Shown here piece by piece: positions 13,001 to 26,200 of a DNA stretch of 64,000 nt; the first letter of the stretch is position 1, and every line of letters starts with the position of its first letter. The translations under genes and the position numbers were made by a program. The stretch comes from Eunapius fragilis (Eukaryota; Porifera; Demospongiae; Spongillida; Spongillidae), in contig OY811976.1 of the NCBI GenBank assembly GCA_963681505.1, positions 5,012,003 to 5,076,002 on the forward strand. The letters run 5' to 3'. A model generated the notes under the pieces. That model was not told the DNA's origin. It saw only the letters and a program-made list of their open reading frames with translations, and ran no database searches.

Positions 13001-16000
13001 AATTGCACTCATCAACTTTGAAGTTCCTGGAATATGCGCTAGGTCCCTTTTCGCTGCCACGACCCCATATGCATGTTTAAAGCTGGAGGATTGTTTATAA
13101 CAAAATGAATATGCTGAACTAATTATTTGCTTATGTAACTTGTCTCAAAATTCACTACTCATTTTGCCCAACATGCAAATAACAAACACCCTCCACTTTC
13201 ATGTTTCTTTGTAAAGTTGATTACCCATGTAATATGAATGCGCACAATACACATAGATGGCGCAGCTTGTTCCAGTAGCAACTTTAATCAATGCAAAACC
13301 TGAGATCCTCTTATAGAGTAGTTAGCAAGCACAATAACTAACAAGATTGATCTCGCATGACAATATTTATATACATGTACATGTAGGATTGTGTCGTACA
13401 AGCAGCACATACATGTATATGTAATTGTAAAATAACTCTCTCAACCTTCAGCTGCATCTACATTCTACCATCACAATCTTCCTGTACATGTAAATCTTAC
13501 AACTTTTCAGAAGCGTATATTTTGGGTACAAACCTCTGCAGTAAATGACACTTGTTGAGGAGTGGATAGACGATAAATTGAAATATTGGGATACAAACAA
13601 GAATCAAGATTGGATTCAATGCTTGCATCTGGTCTGGTGTAATGGTTATTGCACCCAATCGGCCATCCATCTTGACGGCTTGCAAGGTCCAACGCGAACC
13701 CTAATTCAAAGTATACGTAGTCATCAGTATAGTGAATGTGTATAGTTACTCATTTTGTACATGTGCCTGCAATACAATGTATGAAGAGAGGGCAAGAATA
13801 ACTAATTAGAACAATGCCTAGTAATGCAGATGCCTTCTCTGCCTTCCATACTTTTAACTGTTTGCTTGTTAACAGTTATGGTACACTGCCACATACATGT
13901 ATTAATATTTCAAGTAATTCATGAGTGAGAGAACTTTACTAGAAACAAGAATGATGTACGTAAAATTTCATGCATGGACGGACACAATTACCAAACTATC
14001 CAATTCAAATATGTTACTAAAAAGAACATGGGATAAATTACCTGCTGATCAAACAAGGCCCAGAAAATGGGAAGTGGAAGAAACATCACCAGAACTCTCA
14101 GTACCAATTTGACCTCATATAGAAATTTGTCCTAAATGGTGTACTCATTATTTTAGCATTCAACCATAACAAGTGCATTGCTTACATCATAATTTGGCTT
14201 AGCATGCTGCAGGAAAAAGTTACAAGTGGCATCCTTGCCTTTTTTAACACGATGGTTCACAGCAACCTGAATACAAGAAGTTTCACGTATTATTACACAA
14301 GACAAGAATTATAATGTACAAGTTCATATATAAATGAGGACTATAATGTCTTTAATAAAGGACAACGTACATGCTATATATATATATACAACGCGTATGT
14401 ACATCAATGACATGCTTGCTGTTCCGCTACACATCCTGTGATACAATGTAGGTATAAAAACAATATAACTAAGCACTGACATGTATTCATACATGTAAAA
14501 CTTTATTATTTAGTACGAGTACTTGTAGATGTAGTGTATAAAGCAGCTAGCATTAATGTATAAGTAGTCTTACTGATAACCGACATACCACAATGCTTGC
14601 AATGAAATGGTAGTAAAGTAGAGCTGATTCTCTGTTGGGTTTTTTGATGATGTAAAACCGAGTTCCCACCAGAAATATGACTGGCAAAGTAGATTAAATG
14701 TAGATGCATTGTATGTGCACAATCAATCATACTAGCTTTATAAATATGTGTATATCTATACGCATCTGTACATATATGCAAATTACCAATAGAATTAAGA
14801 ACAAATTTAAAACTGCACAGTCATTCTATGGAGTTACAAAGTGTCACTCGAGCCAAACAGAGATTTCAATGCTAGTTACATTTAAGTAATGCAACCTTGA
14901 TAGTAAATCATCTACCATTAGAATCCCATACAGGCAATCATTTTCTCCATGTGTAACTTACTGACAGAGATGATCATTAGAACTGCTGGAACTCCAAATG
15001 CCAATGGGAAACATTGTTCCTGGCCAAAACACTTCACATCATCTAGTTCAGAATGAACCATATGTGTATGAATACTGTGTATTCGCTGCATGGTAACATG
15101 ATATGAATTTGCATTTTGGGCTCTGGATGTGACCCCATAAAATTCTATACATAATTTCAATAGTTTTATGTATCCAGAAAATGGTTGCATTTCTACATGT
15201 TTTACTATGATTTGGTCATTGCCAGCAAAGTTGTTGTGCAGCACAACGATATTGTATGACATGCCAACTCATCTTCAAAAGTACAAAAATGACTTCTTTT
15301 TCAGGATGGGCCATTCTACCAAACTATGTACAATTTCACATTATTATGAACATAATGCAAATTAAAAGGTTAATTGTCAAAAAATAGCATGCTAACTCTA
15401 TGGCATATACGGCATATACTTGAACAAAACAATAGTGATGGTGTAGTGTATAATTTTATAAGTGCATGTACAGATGGAAGTATATAATTAATGCCCTCAC
15501 CACATATTACTGCCACCACCACATATTCCATCTACTAATGCCACCACTATTACGAGCAGTTATTGCATTTGTTGGTGTTTTATTCTGCTTGAGAGGGCCA
15601 CACATGAAATGGAGGAGTGGACTGGGATTTGAAGATGGTGCTCCTCTGGCCTCATTCATGGAATAATTTTTTTTCCTCTAAGCTACCCGGGTGAAAAAAT
15701 ACACGTTGTAACGCGTTATAACGCGTGAAAATGGGACATAAATAACGCCAAAACACGCGATTTTCAAGATGATTATCTCCTTGATTGTGCAATACAATAG
15801 AGTAGAATTTTGCCTATACACAAAGCGGTCCAGTGTGTATAAAGTTCCAAAGACTGGTTGGTTTGGCATGCATCGCTCCGATGATATTCACATTCAATGT
15901 ACTAGCTTAATTTCGCGGGCTTTTGTATACTTTCCCGCGAAATCAAGTTCGTACTTGAATGTGAATATCTTCGGAACGATGCATGCCAAACCAACCAGTC

Positions 16001-17957
16001 TTTGGAACTTTATACACACTGGACCGCTTTGTGTATAGGAAAAATTCTACTCTATTGTATTGCACAATCAAGGAGATAATCATCTTGAAAATCGCGTGTT
16101 TTGGCGTTATTTATGTCCCATTTTCACGCGTTATAACGCGTTACAACGTGTATTTTTTCACCCGGGTAAACAATTGTGATTACTTTTTAATGTTGTCTCT
16201 TTGTTAAAAATTGTGAAGTATTGATTTATGCTTCACCACAAGCATTCAATAACTCATGCCCATTGGTACACAGAATGCACATAAATAAACTTACTCCTTA
16301 GGATAGGTGTTATGATGGTAGAGATTGTGCTGCCAGCATTTATTGAGAAGTAGAAAATGGAAAAAAAATACTGCAACATCTCTATCTACAAATGGAACAA
16401 ATTTTTTACATTGTGCAACATAAAGTACAGGGCATTTAACACTGCATCCATGAGAAAAGTGGGGAAAATTTGTGGGTAAACTGAAAAATGATTCAATTCC
16501 TCCAAACAGAATTGCTTGGTTTTGAGTGGAGACTTCATGATATAAATACAATCCATTTATTTATATCTCCAAGACATACATGTACAATTGGTTCTAATAG
16601 TTGAATAGTTCTAGTGGTAACTTGTAAGAGGCAAAATCATTACAAAAGAAAATGGTTTTAAATTTATGCTCTATGATTGGTATGCAGTGCAAGGAAATGA
16701 AATTTAAAAGCTGTTGTGTGGGTGGGCACTTTCCATTACAAAAAATGACTCTATGCACGCGGAATTTATTGGTTGTTAGTACTAGCAAAACCTGCCCCTC
16801 CACTGGCAGTTTGGATTAACAGATCACGCCCCCTGCAAAAATGCCTTCTAATGTACTGCTGAAAAAGAGGAACCATAGATGTTTTAAGTTTTAAACTATA
16901 GTTTTATTATAACCCATGTTTCAAGGTGAAACGTGACTCCGAAAAAATGATCAAAAACTATGCAGCAACTGTGTAGATAACCTTTTCAGGCCATAAGGAT
17001 TCATTTATAAAAACACAAAATGAATGAGCGATCAAATAATCAATATCCATTTATAGTGAGCCCAAAATTGCCCCGCATTTCTCGTGCTTAACATTTACTA
17101 CACAGAGAGGGACATATGTGCACACACTAGTATATATGAACATAAAATTATTACCTGATCTTCCTTGAACTGATCTCCTCCAAATGAAGATACACATGGC
17201 TTGATCCCCCCAGTGCCAAATGCAATCACAATCAGTCCAATAGCAGCAAGTGCACTATTCATAAGGACATGCATGAGTAGTTTACAAATACAATTCACAA
17301 TAGTTACAGCACAACTATCACAGTGCCTGGTAGCGACTGGCAAGGTTTTAGCGCACATGCACTAGCTATTACCAAGAGACTTGGAAATTGTAAACTGTTC
17401 ATTAGTAAACCTTTCTAGTCTAGTTGCGCACTGGTTGGCTCCAAGATGCGGTGACAGGTATTCTCCAAGGTGTGTTCACCAAAAAAGACTTACACTTGAG
17501 GTCAAGTAGGAGGAAGAAGTGTTCACTTCGATTCTGTAGTGCATTGAGATACACGATTATGCTAGAGTGCAGACGACCCTATTGTGTACGAGTTGGCCAC
17601 AGAAGTGGAGTGCTAACTGGTTTGCAACCGTCGCGAGCCAGATGAACTGGTTGTGCTGAATATTATATATTGCATGTGTTCGCATGTGTGTCAGAGTTAT
17701 TTTGTCCCAGGCTGGTGACCACTCATTAGTGTGCGGCGCCATGTACAAAGCGAGATTCAAACTAAAGTATGGGAAGTAAATTTGCTACCAACTGATACAT
17801 GTACTTAGCCTCAGCCCGGGTAGCAGGTCCTAATTCTCTAGTGTATGTAATGTATGTAATGTATGTAATGTATGTAATGTATGTAATGTATGTAATGTAT
17901 GTATGTATGTATGTATGTATGTATGTATGTATGTATGTATGTATGTATGTATGTATG

Positions 17958-17988
<31 letters not shown>

Positions 17989-20900
17989 TGTATGTATGTA
18001 TGTATGTAATGTATGTAATGTATGTATGTATGTATGTATGTATGTATGTATGTATGTATGTCTGTATGTATGTCTGTATGTATGTATGTATATATCCCTC
18101 TCCCTCCCTCCCTCCCCCCCTCTCTCTCTCTCCCCCCCCCCCCCCACACACACACACACACACACACCCTGTGCTTCCTTCTTGGCTTTGAGTGTGATGC
18201 TTTTCTGATGAACACATGTTATATACCTGCCACCACATCTCAAATGTAGCAGAATATGCCATCCAGGCCATATTCCCTCCCTAATATAAAGGTTTTCTGG
18301 ACGTGGCTACAGTATACCTTTCAAAACTTCGATCTCTTTGTGAGCATAGTTTTAATCATTACGGAACATTGTCTGGTTAACCCTCTAGCTGTTAGATAAA
18401 CATAGAGATGGAGATGTAACATACATATACTTTCACATTTAAAGATTCTGCTATGCATCCATTCCAATTGCCGAAAACGTTCATTCGATGTTATATTGAT
18501 ACGATTATCAATTTTCCTTTGCATCTTCACTTCACATTTACATGTTCTTCCTCAATAATCCAAACCTGGCTTCTGAATAATGGTCATGCACTCTACTCCT
18601 GTTAACAGCCAAACTCCTTTCCATCACAATTATCCATGACTAAAACAAATTGTCACCGGCATCACTATAAGACAACAGTGGTTGCACACTGCTCCGGCAA
18701 TGAAACCAGAGATGTTTTAAGACTCAATGCAAGTATTATTGCAGCTAAACGTCCCTTTGCACACTGCTGGAGATACTGGAATTAAGCCTACACACATGTA
18801 CACAAATCTGATCATGGTTACATCATTAATGCTGTGTATACTTTTTAAGGTATATACACTACAAAACCCATACAGCTTACATGTTTGCAGCAATTGACTC
18901 TCCATTGCCAAATGTGATGGCAGATATAGCCATGATGACATTTCCCACAGAATAAATGATGGAAAGACTTAGAATTGTCCTGAAGGGAAAATATAAAACG
19001 TAAAGCACTCAAATAACACTGACTACGACAGGATGAAATATAGCATTAGGATAAATATATAACGGGCACATGAATTAAAACATACATCACAAATGCAATC
19101 ATTCCAGCATATTTCAGGTTGGTACGCACTTTCATATTGTTCTATATGTACTACTAGATTGGTATATATTGCCTAATAAGCAAATTGAGATTTCCATGCT
19201 AATAGTTATTCTTACGTGTTCTCTATCTCAATGTCTTTAATCATTAACTAGTAATTCCATACAAAGGAGGCGGAAATGTCATATATGATGACTTCACTAA
19301 AGTCTTGTGTAACTGGTTTTATGTACAGTCTGTCCAGTTTTCATGCATATTTGTGGTTGCACATTTTGTGTTGTGTTCTCCCACTGTGGTAGCCTCATAG
19401 CATAGACCCGTACCTCGCTGATACGTGAAGTATTTCCTGTCTGACATGAGGTGAAGCAGTTTTTTTTTTGCTTCCCTAAAGGTTTTCTAGTTGTATTCGA
19501 TGATGTTCTAAGCTTGTGTGGTTACCTCACTAAGTCATCCATGTGCATGCAGATCAACATAACTGATAGTCTGTAAAACGTGTTCACTAAACTCGTATTG
19601 AGAGTTAATGTGGGCAAAACCCTAACCTCCTTGTCCACAAAGCATTAAGAAGCAGACCAGCTGCACTCTAATGCCAATAATGGATGTGTAAAACTTTATT
19701 TTTACATCTCATTGTTTGTTTGATGCAGTGCCTGTGGACATATAATAGGGCTCCATGGCTCTGCTACATACTTACAGTGTACAGTAAATTCTGTAAATTC
19801 TAGATCATACACCTGTAGAGGTTTCCTCACTGACATAATCACAGTACACATAAGATGAAATACACTATAATTTGCAATGTACGCACATACGTATGACAGC
19901 ATAAACTATATCAGCCCATGATTATTCATGGGTGCAGGCTAGTATTTTCATAAATAGTGTTCACCTGTAGCATCCATATGGTCAGGTCCAGGTAATGGAT
20001 TCACAATGCACGCAACATAACACCCACAACATAAAGGTGACAATGTTGCATGCAACAGAATGAATACAATTGTATTTTCAGTAAAACCTAAAATGTTGCC
20101 TAGTGTATGGTCACAGTAACTAAACATAACACCCACAACATAAAGCCCACTTACCCATATTTTCCAAGGCAACTGTCAGCAATGATGGCTCCAAGCAGTG
20201 GTAGGAAATAGCAAAACATGACGAAGGTATGGTATATGGCTGTGGAGTTGTCATCACTGAATTTGAGCTGTGTTGTTAGGAACAGTATCAGCACAGCTAA
20301 AATGAAAATATATTCAAAGTGAAGTACAGCCTCTACATGGGTCAGTACATGCGGCTTAAACTACACGTAATGTAGCACATGAATGCCCAACATGCAATAC
20401 ACATGCTTCTACATGTATATGTAAAATGACATAAATAAGAATGACAATACATACCTTTCATCCCATAGTATGAAAACCTTTCGCAGAATTCATTGCCAAC
20501 AATAAAGAACACCGACAGGGGAAACTTCTTGCTACTTTTGGCTTTCTTGGTGTTTGCAGGTTGTATAGCAGTGTGAGTATAAATAAAGAGCCAAATATTC
20601 ATCACAATCAGTCAACACACAAGTATCCTTAAAGTTATCTGACCTCAAGAGAAATTCTTAATGCTTCAAACTACACTATACACATACTGAATGCGCCATC
20701 TGTTAGGTTTGTACAGCATGAAAAAATTTATTTGCTACCTATACCTAACAGTGAACACAGTGTGGTGGACGATGGTGGGGGGGTAAGAGGTGGGATGAGA
20801 GGTGTGTAGAGTAAGAGTACAACAAATATAACATCCTAAGGCCTGAATACCCACAGGTTTACTACAACAGTGCATTGGCAATATGAAGAATTCAGCATAC

Positions 20901-21717
20901 AGTGTAGATACATGTACAGTATTGGAACTTGTACCATTAACCTTCATTATCTTAAAAAATTTAGTGTGTGCACTCACCTCATGAAACCAATTTTTTATCC
21001 TTGGAATCTTGTGGACGGGTACCGCTTGATCAGCCCCTGTTATAAGGACCAGAGTGATAATAATGCTATACCACCTGCAATAATTGATTTACCACCTACA
21101 TACAGTAGACAGTTTGTATCAGGATCATTGTTACAACGTGAGACATCCCAGCCCCACCTGATTAGGGAGGGATTTGAATGCACCTATCAATGGTCTCCCG
21201 GCCCCAGTGCGGGCACATGAATGCCCAAGTTAGCCAAACATTCATTCATGTGCGCGCAAGTGCTCACACATTTCCACAAAAAATGCCGTGTGGGGTAATG
21301 GATTCATGCGTCCCAATCCCGACTTCGTCCCGGGGGTGTCTCAATGATGGGCGCATTATACTTAATTTCGAACAGGTAACATAATTCGTTGGTGACTTGC
21401 TGCAGTTTTATAACGCCCAGATATGTCAAACTCAGGCTGTACTATTATATGGGAATCGCTGGAATGAAATGCCTTCAGCTAAGCTTGGATGTGTTACCAT
21501 AAATACACAACCTATGGTATTACCGTATTCGTGCCCAAAAAAAGCGGTTACCGTTTCATGAGTCCTATCTACCTCAATGCGTTGTAAGCTACCAAGTTTA
21601 ATAATGGCCTAACGTTTTTAGCACAAGTTTCATTCTACTTATATTGTGCACCGATTGATACAAGGCTATTATAATTAGCCTACCTTCACTGCTCACAAGA
21701 AGTGTTTTATCCTCCAT
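10001..21717 (-). CDS. SLC15A: SLC15 (PepT1/PepT2-like) peptide transporter
   Basis: Proton-coupled di/tripeptide transporter of the POT/PTR family, a 12-helix plasma-membrane protein. Twenty exons join in phase: 21717-21684, 21036-20978, 20545-20455, 20296-20155, 18979-18881, 17254-17155, 16385-16295, 15042-14962, 14680-14589, 14266-14186, 14131-14042, 13700-13534, 12779-12590, 11817-11659, 11550-11520, 11489-11375, 10989-10938, 10869-10798, 10614-10375 and 10195-10001. The result is 726 residues (human PepT1 708, PepT2 729). The proton-coupling ExxER motif is E50-F-C-E53-R54-F-S-Y-Y. PTR2 signatures follow: [42 protein letters not shown], and near the end [11 protein letters not shown] long hydrophilic segment between helices 9 and 10 (exons 13-18) matches the extracellular loop typical of PepT1/2 rather than SLC15A3/4. 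Exons 7, 15 and 16 had alternative acceptors; the in-phase choice was kept. PepT1 and PepT2 cannot be told apart here. Confidence 0.93.
12281..12430. mobile_element. 150-bp MITE, PIF/Harbinger-like
   Basis: Lies in an SLC15 intron. The ends are inverted repeats: left GGCCCGGCATACACTGGGCG, right on the other strand GGCCCGACACACACAAAGCG, both continuing through 'atatc' to a shared 'GGCGATTCCTG'. It is flanked by TAA on both sides (12278-12280, 12431-12433), the 3-bp target duplication expected for PIF/Harbinger. It has no coding capacity. Confidence 0.75.
12828..13070. mobile_element. MITE family B, copy B2
   Basis: About 243 bp in an SLC15 intron, with long terminal inverted repeats. The left arm begins ATGGGATTGTGGCAGTGAAA and the right arm, on the other strand, ATATGGGGTCGTGGCAGCG, both running on to 'AGGGACCTAGCGCAT'. 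TA flanks both ends. Internal blocks ('tttttcaagttttcaaat', 'ccatcatggagttata') are shared with family A, so A and B look like sister families. Confidence 0.8.
15686..16166. mobile_element. 481-bp near-perfect palindrome (foldback element)
   Basis: Both arms, about 230 bp each, match almost base for base. The ends read CCCGGGTGAAAAAATACACG on either strand. TA lies immediately outside each end (15684-15685 and 16167-16168), suggesting insertion at TA. The centre has its own inverted repeat, TTTCGCGGG...CCCGCGAAA. It sits in an SLC15 intron between exons 7 and 8. The mirrored ORFs inside are a by-product of the symmetry. The very low arm divergence suggests a recent insertion or ongoing arm correction. 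Confidence 0.9.
17838..18166. repeat. Compound ATGT / CT / CA microsatellite
   Basis: ATGTA and ATGT repeats run to about 18095, followed by CT/C-rich sequence and a short CA run, in an SLC15 intron. ORFs on both strands here (repeats of MYVC or IHTY) are translations of the microsatellite, not genes. Confidence 0.97.
19911..19942 (+). mobile_element. Helitron-like 3' terminus
   Basis: A 7-bp hairpin (CCCATGA...TCATGGG) lies 7 bp before a terminal CTAG, which is followed by T. That is the Helitron 3' signature (hairpin, then CTRR, insertion before T). The same layout with a compensating stem change occurs at 37892-37921. The 5' end was not located with confidence; a TC at 19667 is possible but is not preceded by A. 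It sits in an SLC15 intron. Confidence 0.55.
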
Positions 21718-21832
21718 CTCTACGCAAGCGTAATAAATCACATGATGTTTACAATGCCGTAATCTGTAGCTGTAGTCTTGGCCCCAGACCCAGCTTGCAG
21801 CATATCGTGCCTACCTATGGGTCAGGGTAGAG
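21718..21832. other. 5' flank of the SLC15-like gene
   Basis: Short intergenic stretch upstream of the SLC15-like start codon. I see no TATA box or clear motif. The promoter is presumably here or within the next few hundred bases. Confidence 0.4.
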
Positions 21833-22660
21833 ATGGGCAGTAGTCTCTGGGCTGATGACTTGATAAATGACTGGGAATTGGGGAAGCCAGCAGCACTGAC
21901 TCACAATAACATCACCACTTCTCAGCGGAAAATTCTTGCCCAAGATTTAGCCAAGGCTCCAGGCAAGAAAACTACAGCATGCATGCATGATACGTATGAG
22001 TTTGAAATTAATATATAATCGAAGTGTCCGTCCTAGCTAAGGGTTGTTTCATTTCATGACCACAATGACTTCCTTCTTTAACATAATTGATAAAGTGCAT
22101 TTTAGATTATATATTAATTTCAAACTTGTTTCAGTTTTATTTATAATCTAAGCGAAAATCTTGCCATCTTAGCTAAATCCTGGGCAAGATTCTTCTTCTG
22201 GGCATCATGTCTGACAGAGGGTGCAGCAGCTTTGGTAGCCAACGCAATTAAGCACACCGCTAATGATCCAAAGTGTGAGGAACTAGGCTGGGTTTGTGTG
22301 CCAATAACTGTTGAGACAAATGGAAAACTGGGGCAAACCAGCTATCCATTACCCCTTCGCTCCATAAGTCAAGAGTAATTATGGAAAGTTGAATACGAAG
22401 TCCAGATTATCGACAGGCAGATGCTTTAGAAATGGACTTTAGAACGGTCAAGACATTATGCCAGCGTGGAGACTGGAGGCAGCATTGGAAGAGGTCCCTC
22501 TGGGTGCTTATTCCTCAACAGTTATACCATTCAAAACTGCAGCAGGATCAATCAAGCAAAGGCTCAAAGAAAAAGTGGCATCTTGTCAGGTAGGAGTTAC
22601 AATGTGAGGTTGCCACCCCAAGTAATGACACATGCTTCTGAAGTCACGTATCTGTAACAG
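21833..22660 (+). mobile_element. Decayed retroelement tail, internally inverted
   Basis: Translations of the + strand give DDLINDWELGKPAA near 21850 and KHTANDPKCEELGWVCVP near 22250. Both resemble a conserved C-terminal segment found after reverse transcriptase in many marine-invertebrate retroelements (from memory; a non-LTR type is likely but not certain). No intact ORF remains and the fragment is clearly old. About 110 bp near 21922-22018 are repeated in inverted orientation at about 22107-22205, sharing 'ttgaaattaatatataatc' and 'attcttgccca', so part of the element was duplicated and flipped, or another element inserted. Confidence 0.5.
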
Positions 22661-23259
22661 GTCTTGAGCATGGAGGAGCACAAGTTGTTCCATAGTGGGA
22701 GCAATGAGCTCAGGGCAACATTATTATTATTATTATTCTAGAACATCACACAAAACATATATAACTATGTTTAATACTTTGGTACAAAACAAATTATACA
22801 TGGTGTAGAATCCAAGGTGTTCATTCACCACAGCCAATTCTGAGGTGGTATCTTTTTAAAGTAGTATCAAAAGATATTAGTGCTGCTTAATTCTACATAC
22901 AATTAGATAATAAATTATGTATTTAATGTGGTGCAAATGAAGGTATGGTGACATCAACACAATAGTAAACATGAAGGATTCATTTACTATCTTGTGGAAA
23001 TGTCACATACACCATATTTACATACACATTTGCACCCCATGTGAATAATAGTGCAAATTTATTCATTAAAGCTGTTTGCATCAAATCTAAACTGGTTGTC
23101 AATTACTTGCCACTTGATAATTGTCAGCCATATTGTAAAACAATGCAATTCAATGACAGGGTTTACACTGACAAAGGTAGTGCAAAGGATAACCTACTGA
23201 AATGTACAATGGAACAGAAAGTTTTTTAAAAGAACAGAGCACCTCAATTAAGCATGTGA
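22661..23259. other. Intergenic and probable 3' UTR of the Tudor/Ig gene
   Basis: No gene is seen here. A short ATT run occurs near 22725. The minus-strand hexamer at 23058-23063 makes the right half a likely 3' UTR. Confidence 0.4.
23058..23063 (-). terminator. Possible polyadenylation signal
   Basis: AATAAA on the minus strand, about 200 bp after the stop codon of the Tudor/Ig gene. The distance and strand fit, but a hexamer occurs often by chance in AT-rich DNA. Confidence 0.35.
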
Positions 23260-26200
23260 TTATTGACACTGCTTGCTTTTGCCACGAAAGAAATTTGAAC
23301 CAAACGGTTTCTTCTTTTGATGTTGCTAGAACATATTCAACAGCAATAATGTTATTTAACAGGTAACAACAAGTTAATGGCATACCTGAATAATAAATTG
23401 TGGTGTGTGAGCTTGTGTGGCGAGCTGCAGCTTCCTTACTAAGTCTGCCACAGTTTCTCTTTCTGATGGCAAAGCTATATCAGCCTCTGCATTTAAGGAT
23501 GCCTTTTCTGAACCAGATGATCCATCCAGTGATGTGTTAACATTTACGCTATCATCATCTGCTGGGTATTCAGTCATCTGAGTCATAGCCTCATTGTTCA
23601 TAATTGCAGTTGTGTCCTTTTGTTTTTCATCCCCTGCAATTGTAGCTGCCATGTCTGAAGGTATTGATTCATTTTGGGCAGCAGCATCACTCTGGGTAGC
23701 TAATGCTACATCAAATTGATTTTTTGGACCACGTTTCTTCATTTTTTCTCTTTTAAAAACTTTGTGGTTGAAAAACCCCTTCTTACGCTTTGCTGCATTA
23801 TTAGATGCTCTCTCACTTGCATCAGGCTGTTGGTCGTGGGGATTGAAATGTTGCTGTGCAAGTGTCACATATTCAGTCATAGGTACGTCATCAGAGAGCG
23901 AGGTTGGTGAGAGCACAGCGCTAGGAGAAGGTGAGTCATCTCCAACTGGTAGTGAATAGGATTGAACCCCTTCATCAATGTTTGTTGCCGATGATGTTGC
24001 ACCATAATCTTCACCATAACCATGTAAATAATCTTGTACGTCAGTTTTTAGGATTGTGCTAATACGATTCTGAATCCTTGGTGGTGAATTAGAATCAATT
24101 GCTTCAGGGGATTTGTTTGCAGCTACCTCACCATGTTCCATAGATATTGGAACAGAGGTGTCTTCATTTCTTGAAGCTGTGTTCATCTTACTTCTAAAAA
24201 TATGTATATTGGTTACAATGCACGAATGCATAGACACGTACATGGATTTATTATCTTCAGCACTTTCAGTTGTGGTGACCAATTGCTGCACTTCAGCATT
24301 TTCAGTTGTGTGCATGCCTTGTTTTTCTAAGCCCATATTTAACTCACTGAATAAAGTTATCCCTAGTTACACAATGGAATGAAAGCAAGGCCCCATTTCT
24401 TACGCATATGTCACTTCATTCGACCTGCTTTCATTTGTTGAATCTCCATCGCGCACTGATGCCATAATGAAAACAAAGTTCATTTATGTCCAATAAAATC
24501 ATACACACATGAAAAGCTATTTCACTTGAGTGCATGCAGATCACGCAAGTTTGAAAATAAGCATAGAAAACATGGGGAGAAAAAGTATTACTTCCATGGC
24601 ACCAACACATTGACACTGTCACAATAATAATTTAGCAGTATCATTTAGCATTCAGGATTATGTATACTAATAAAATTAGCAACGTGAATGGGCATACATG
24701 CAAAATGTGCTTACCAAATCAATAGTCCTATTGAATAACACCTAATACATTGTAATGCACATGATTTCCATCTAAGACTTACCTTCAAAAACTGTGACAT
24801 TGCATGTGTATGTGATGGTGTCTGAACTATGTGAAATCACACATTTGTATACCCCTGTATCTGCCTGTGTTGCATGTTGCAGATGCAGTATATTTGGAGC
24901 AAGAACAGATATGTGTTGACCTACAAACAAAATCATCATAGTACATGTAGGATAAGTTTAGAATACATCACATACTAAGAGGTCACTCACTAGTCACAAG
25001 ATAGTGTGTCATGCATTATGTATTGAAGTAGTGAATCAGAAATGAAAATGTAAGTTTCAAGTACATTAAATGAACGCATCAGACTGGTCAAAGAATATAT
25101 TTAATCACTAATATAAAATCAATACCTCCAAGTAACTGCTCTTCATTTTTATGCCAAGTGAAGTCACACTCAGATACATTAACGATCACAGATAGCAAGG
25201 CTGACCCATCCACTTCAACTCTTAATTCCGTAGGACTGCTTGATTGAATGCAGAGCCCTGTAAAGTGCAAAGTAGCAAATATAAGTGAATACACATACCA
25301 CATGAATATACAGATTAATGTAATCATGAGCTTTCAAGCCATGAATATAACAGTGCCTCACAAACAAATAAACAAAGTTACGATGAGAGCATGTTGCCGT
25401 CTTTAAAGAAATGCAAATGCTCTACTATCAGCTACAATTAGAGGAAACAACATACTTTTGGCTTGTTCAGTCTTTTCTTCATGCCTGTCAATATTCCTAC
25501 TACTCCCTAGCTTCAAATTTGTTCTAGATGGCTGCGGTACTTCGTAGGGGTTGGGTCTCTTTGTGAGCGTATGTCGCGGTGGGTGTTGATGATTATTCTC
25601 TGCCGTTGACAATACCTGCATGTTGGAATGCTCCTTTTGTGGAGTGTTCATACTACGTTCCTGTCGTGGTACAGTTTCGCTGGCAGGTACAGATAAGCTT
25701 GGGTGAACTGCCAATGTGGAACAGTGTGAATCATACAAGCCTTGCTGCTGCCTTCGAGAGGAAAGGTTTCTGAAGAAATGTGATGATATGTGGTGCGGAA
25801 TGCCTCCTGAGTGAGTTGTGGGATGCAACCTTAGACCAGGAAGCGACATGGTTTCCATTCCCATTGGATCTATGCCTGTTCTCAACCTCTGGAAATGAGC
25901 GTACATGTGCATTGGTCTATAGGCGTGGTGCATTAACATTTGTGGCGGCAGAGGCTGTCGAGACAACATGGAGTGCAGACTTTCGTATGTTGGAGAAGCA
26001 GGAATGGTGCTGTAATAGGAATGCGATTGTGGAATCGGGGGTAAAGGCAGCTGCGGGCCGTCATTCGCACTGCTAAACGACATGCTTCCTGGGATGTGTT
26101 GAATCTGTTCCACTGAGTCATGACTCGCAACGTCGTCGCCATCTTCACTATCTTGCGAATGAAATGCGACATTTGCGCTCTCGAACCAGCTATCGTTGTA

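Noticed and set aside
17762-18271. Several ORFs of 100-170 codons on both strands
   Set aside because: They are translations of ATGT/CA microsatellite DNA inside an SLC15 intron.
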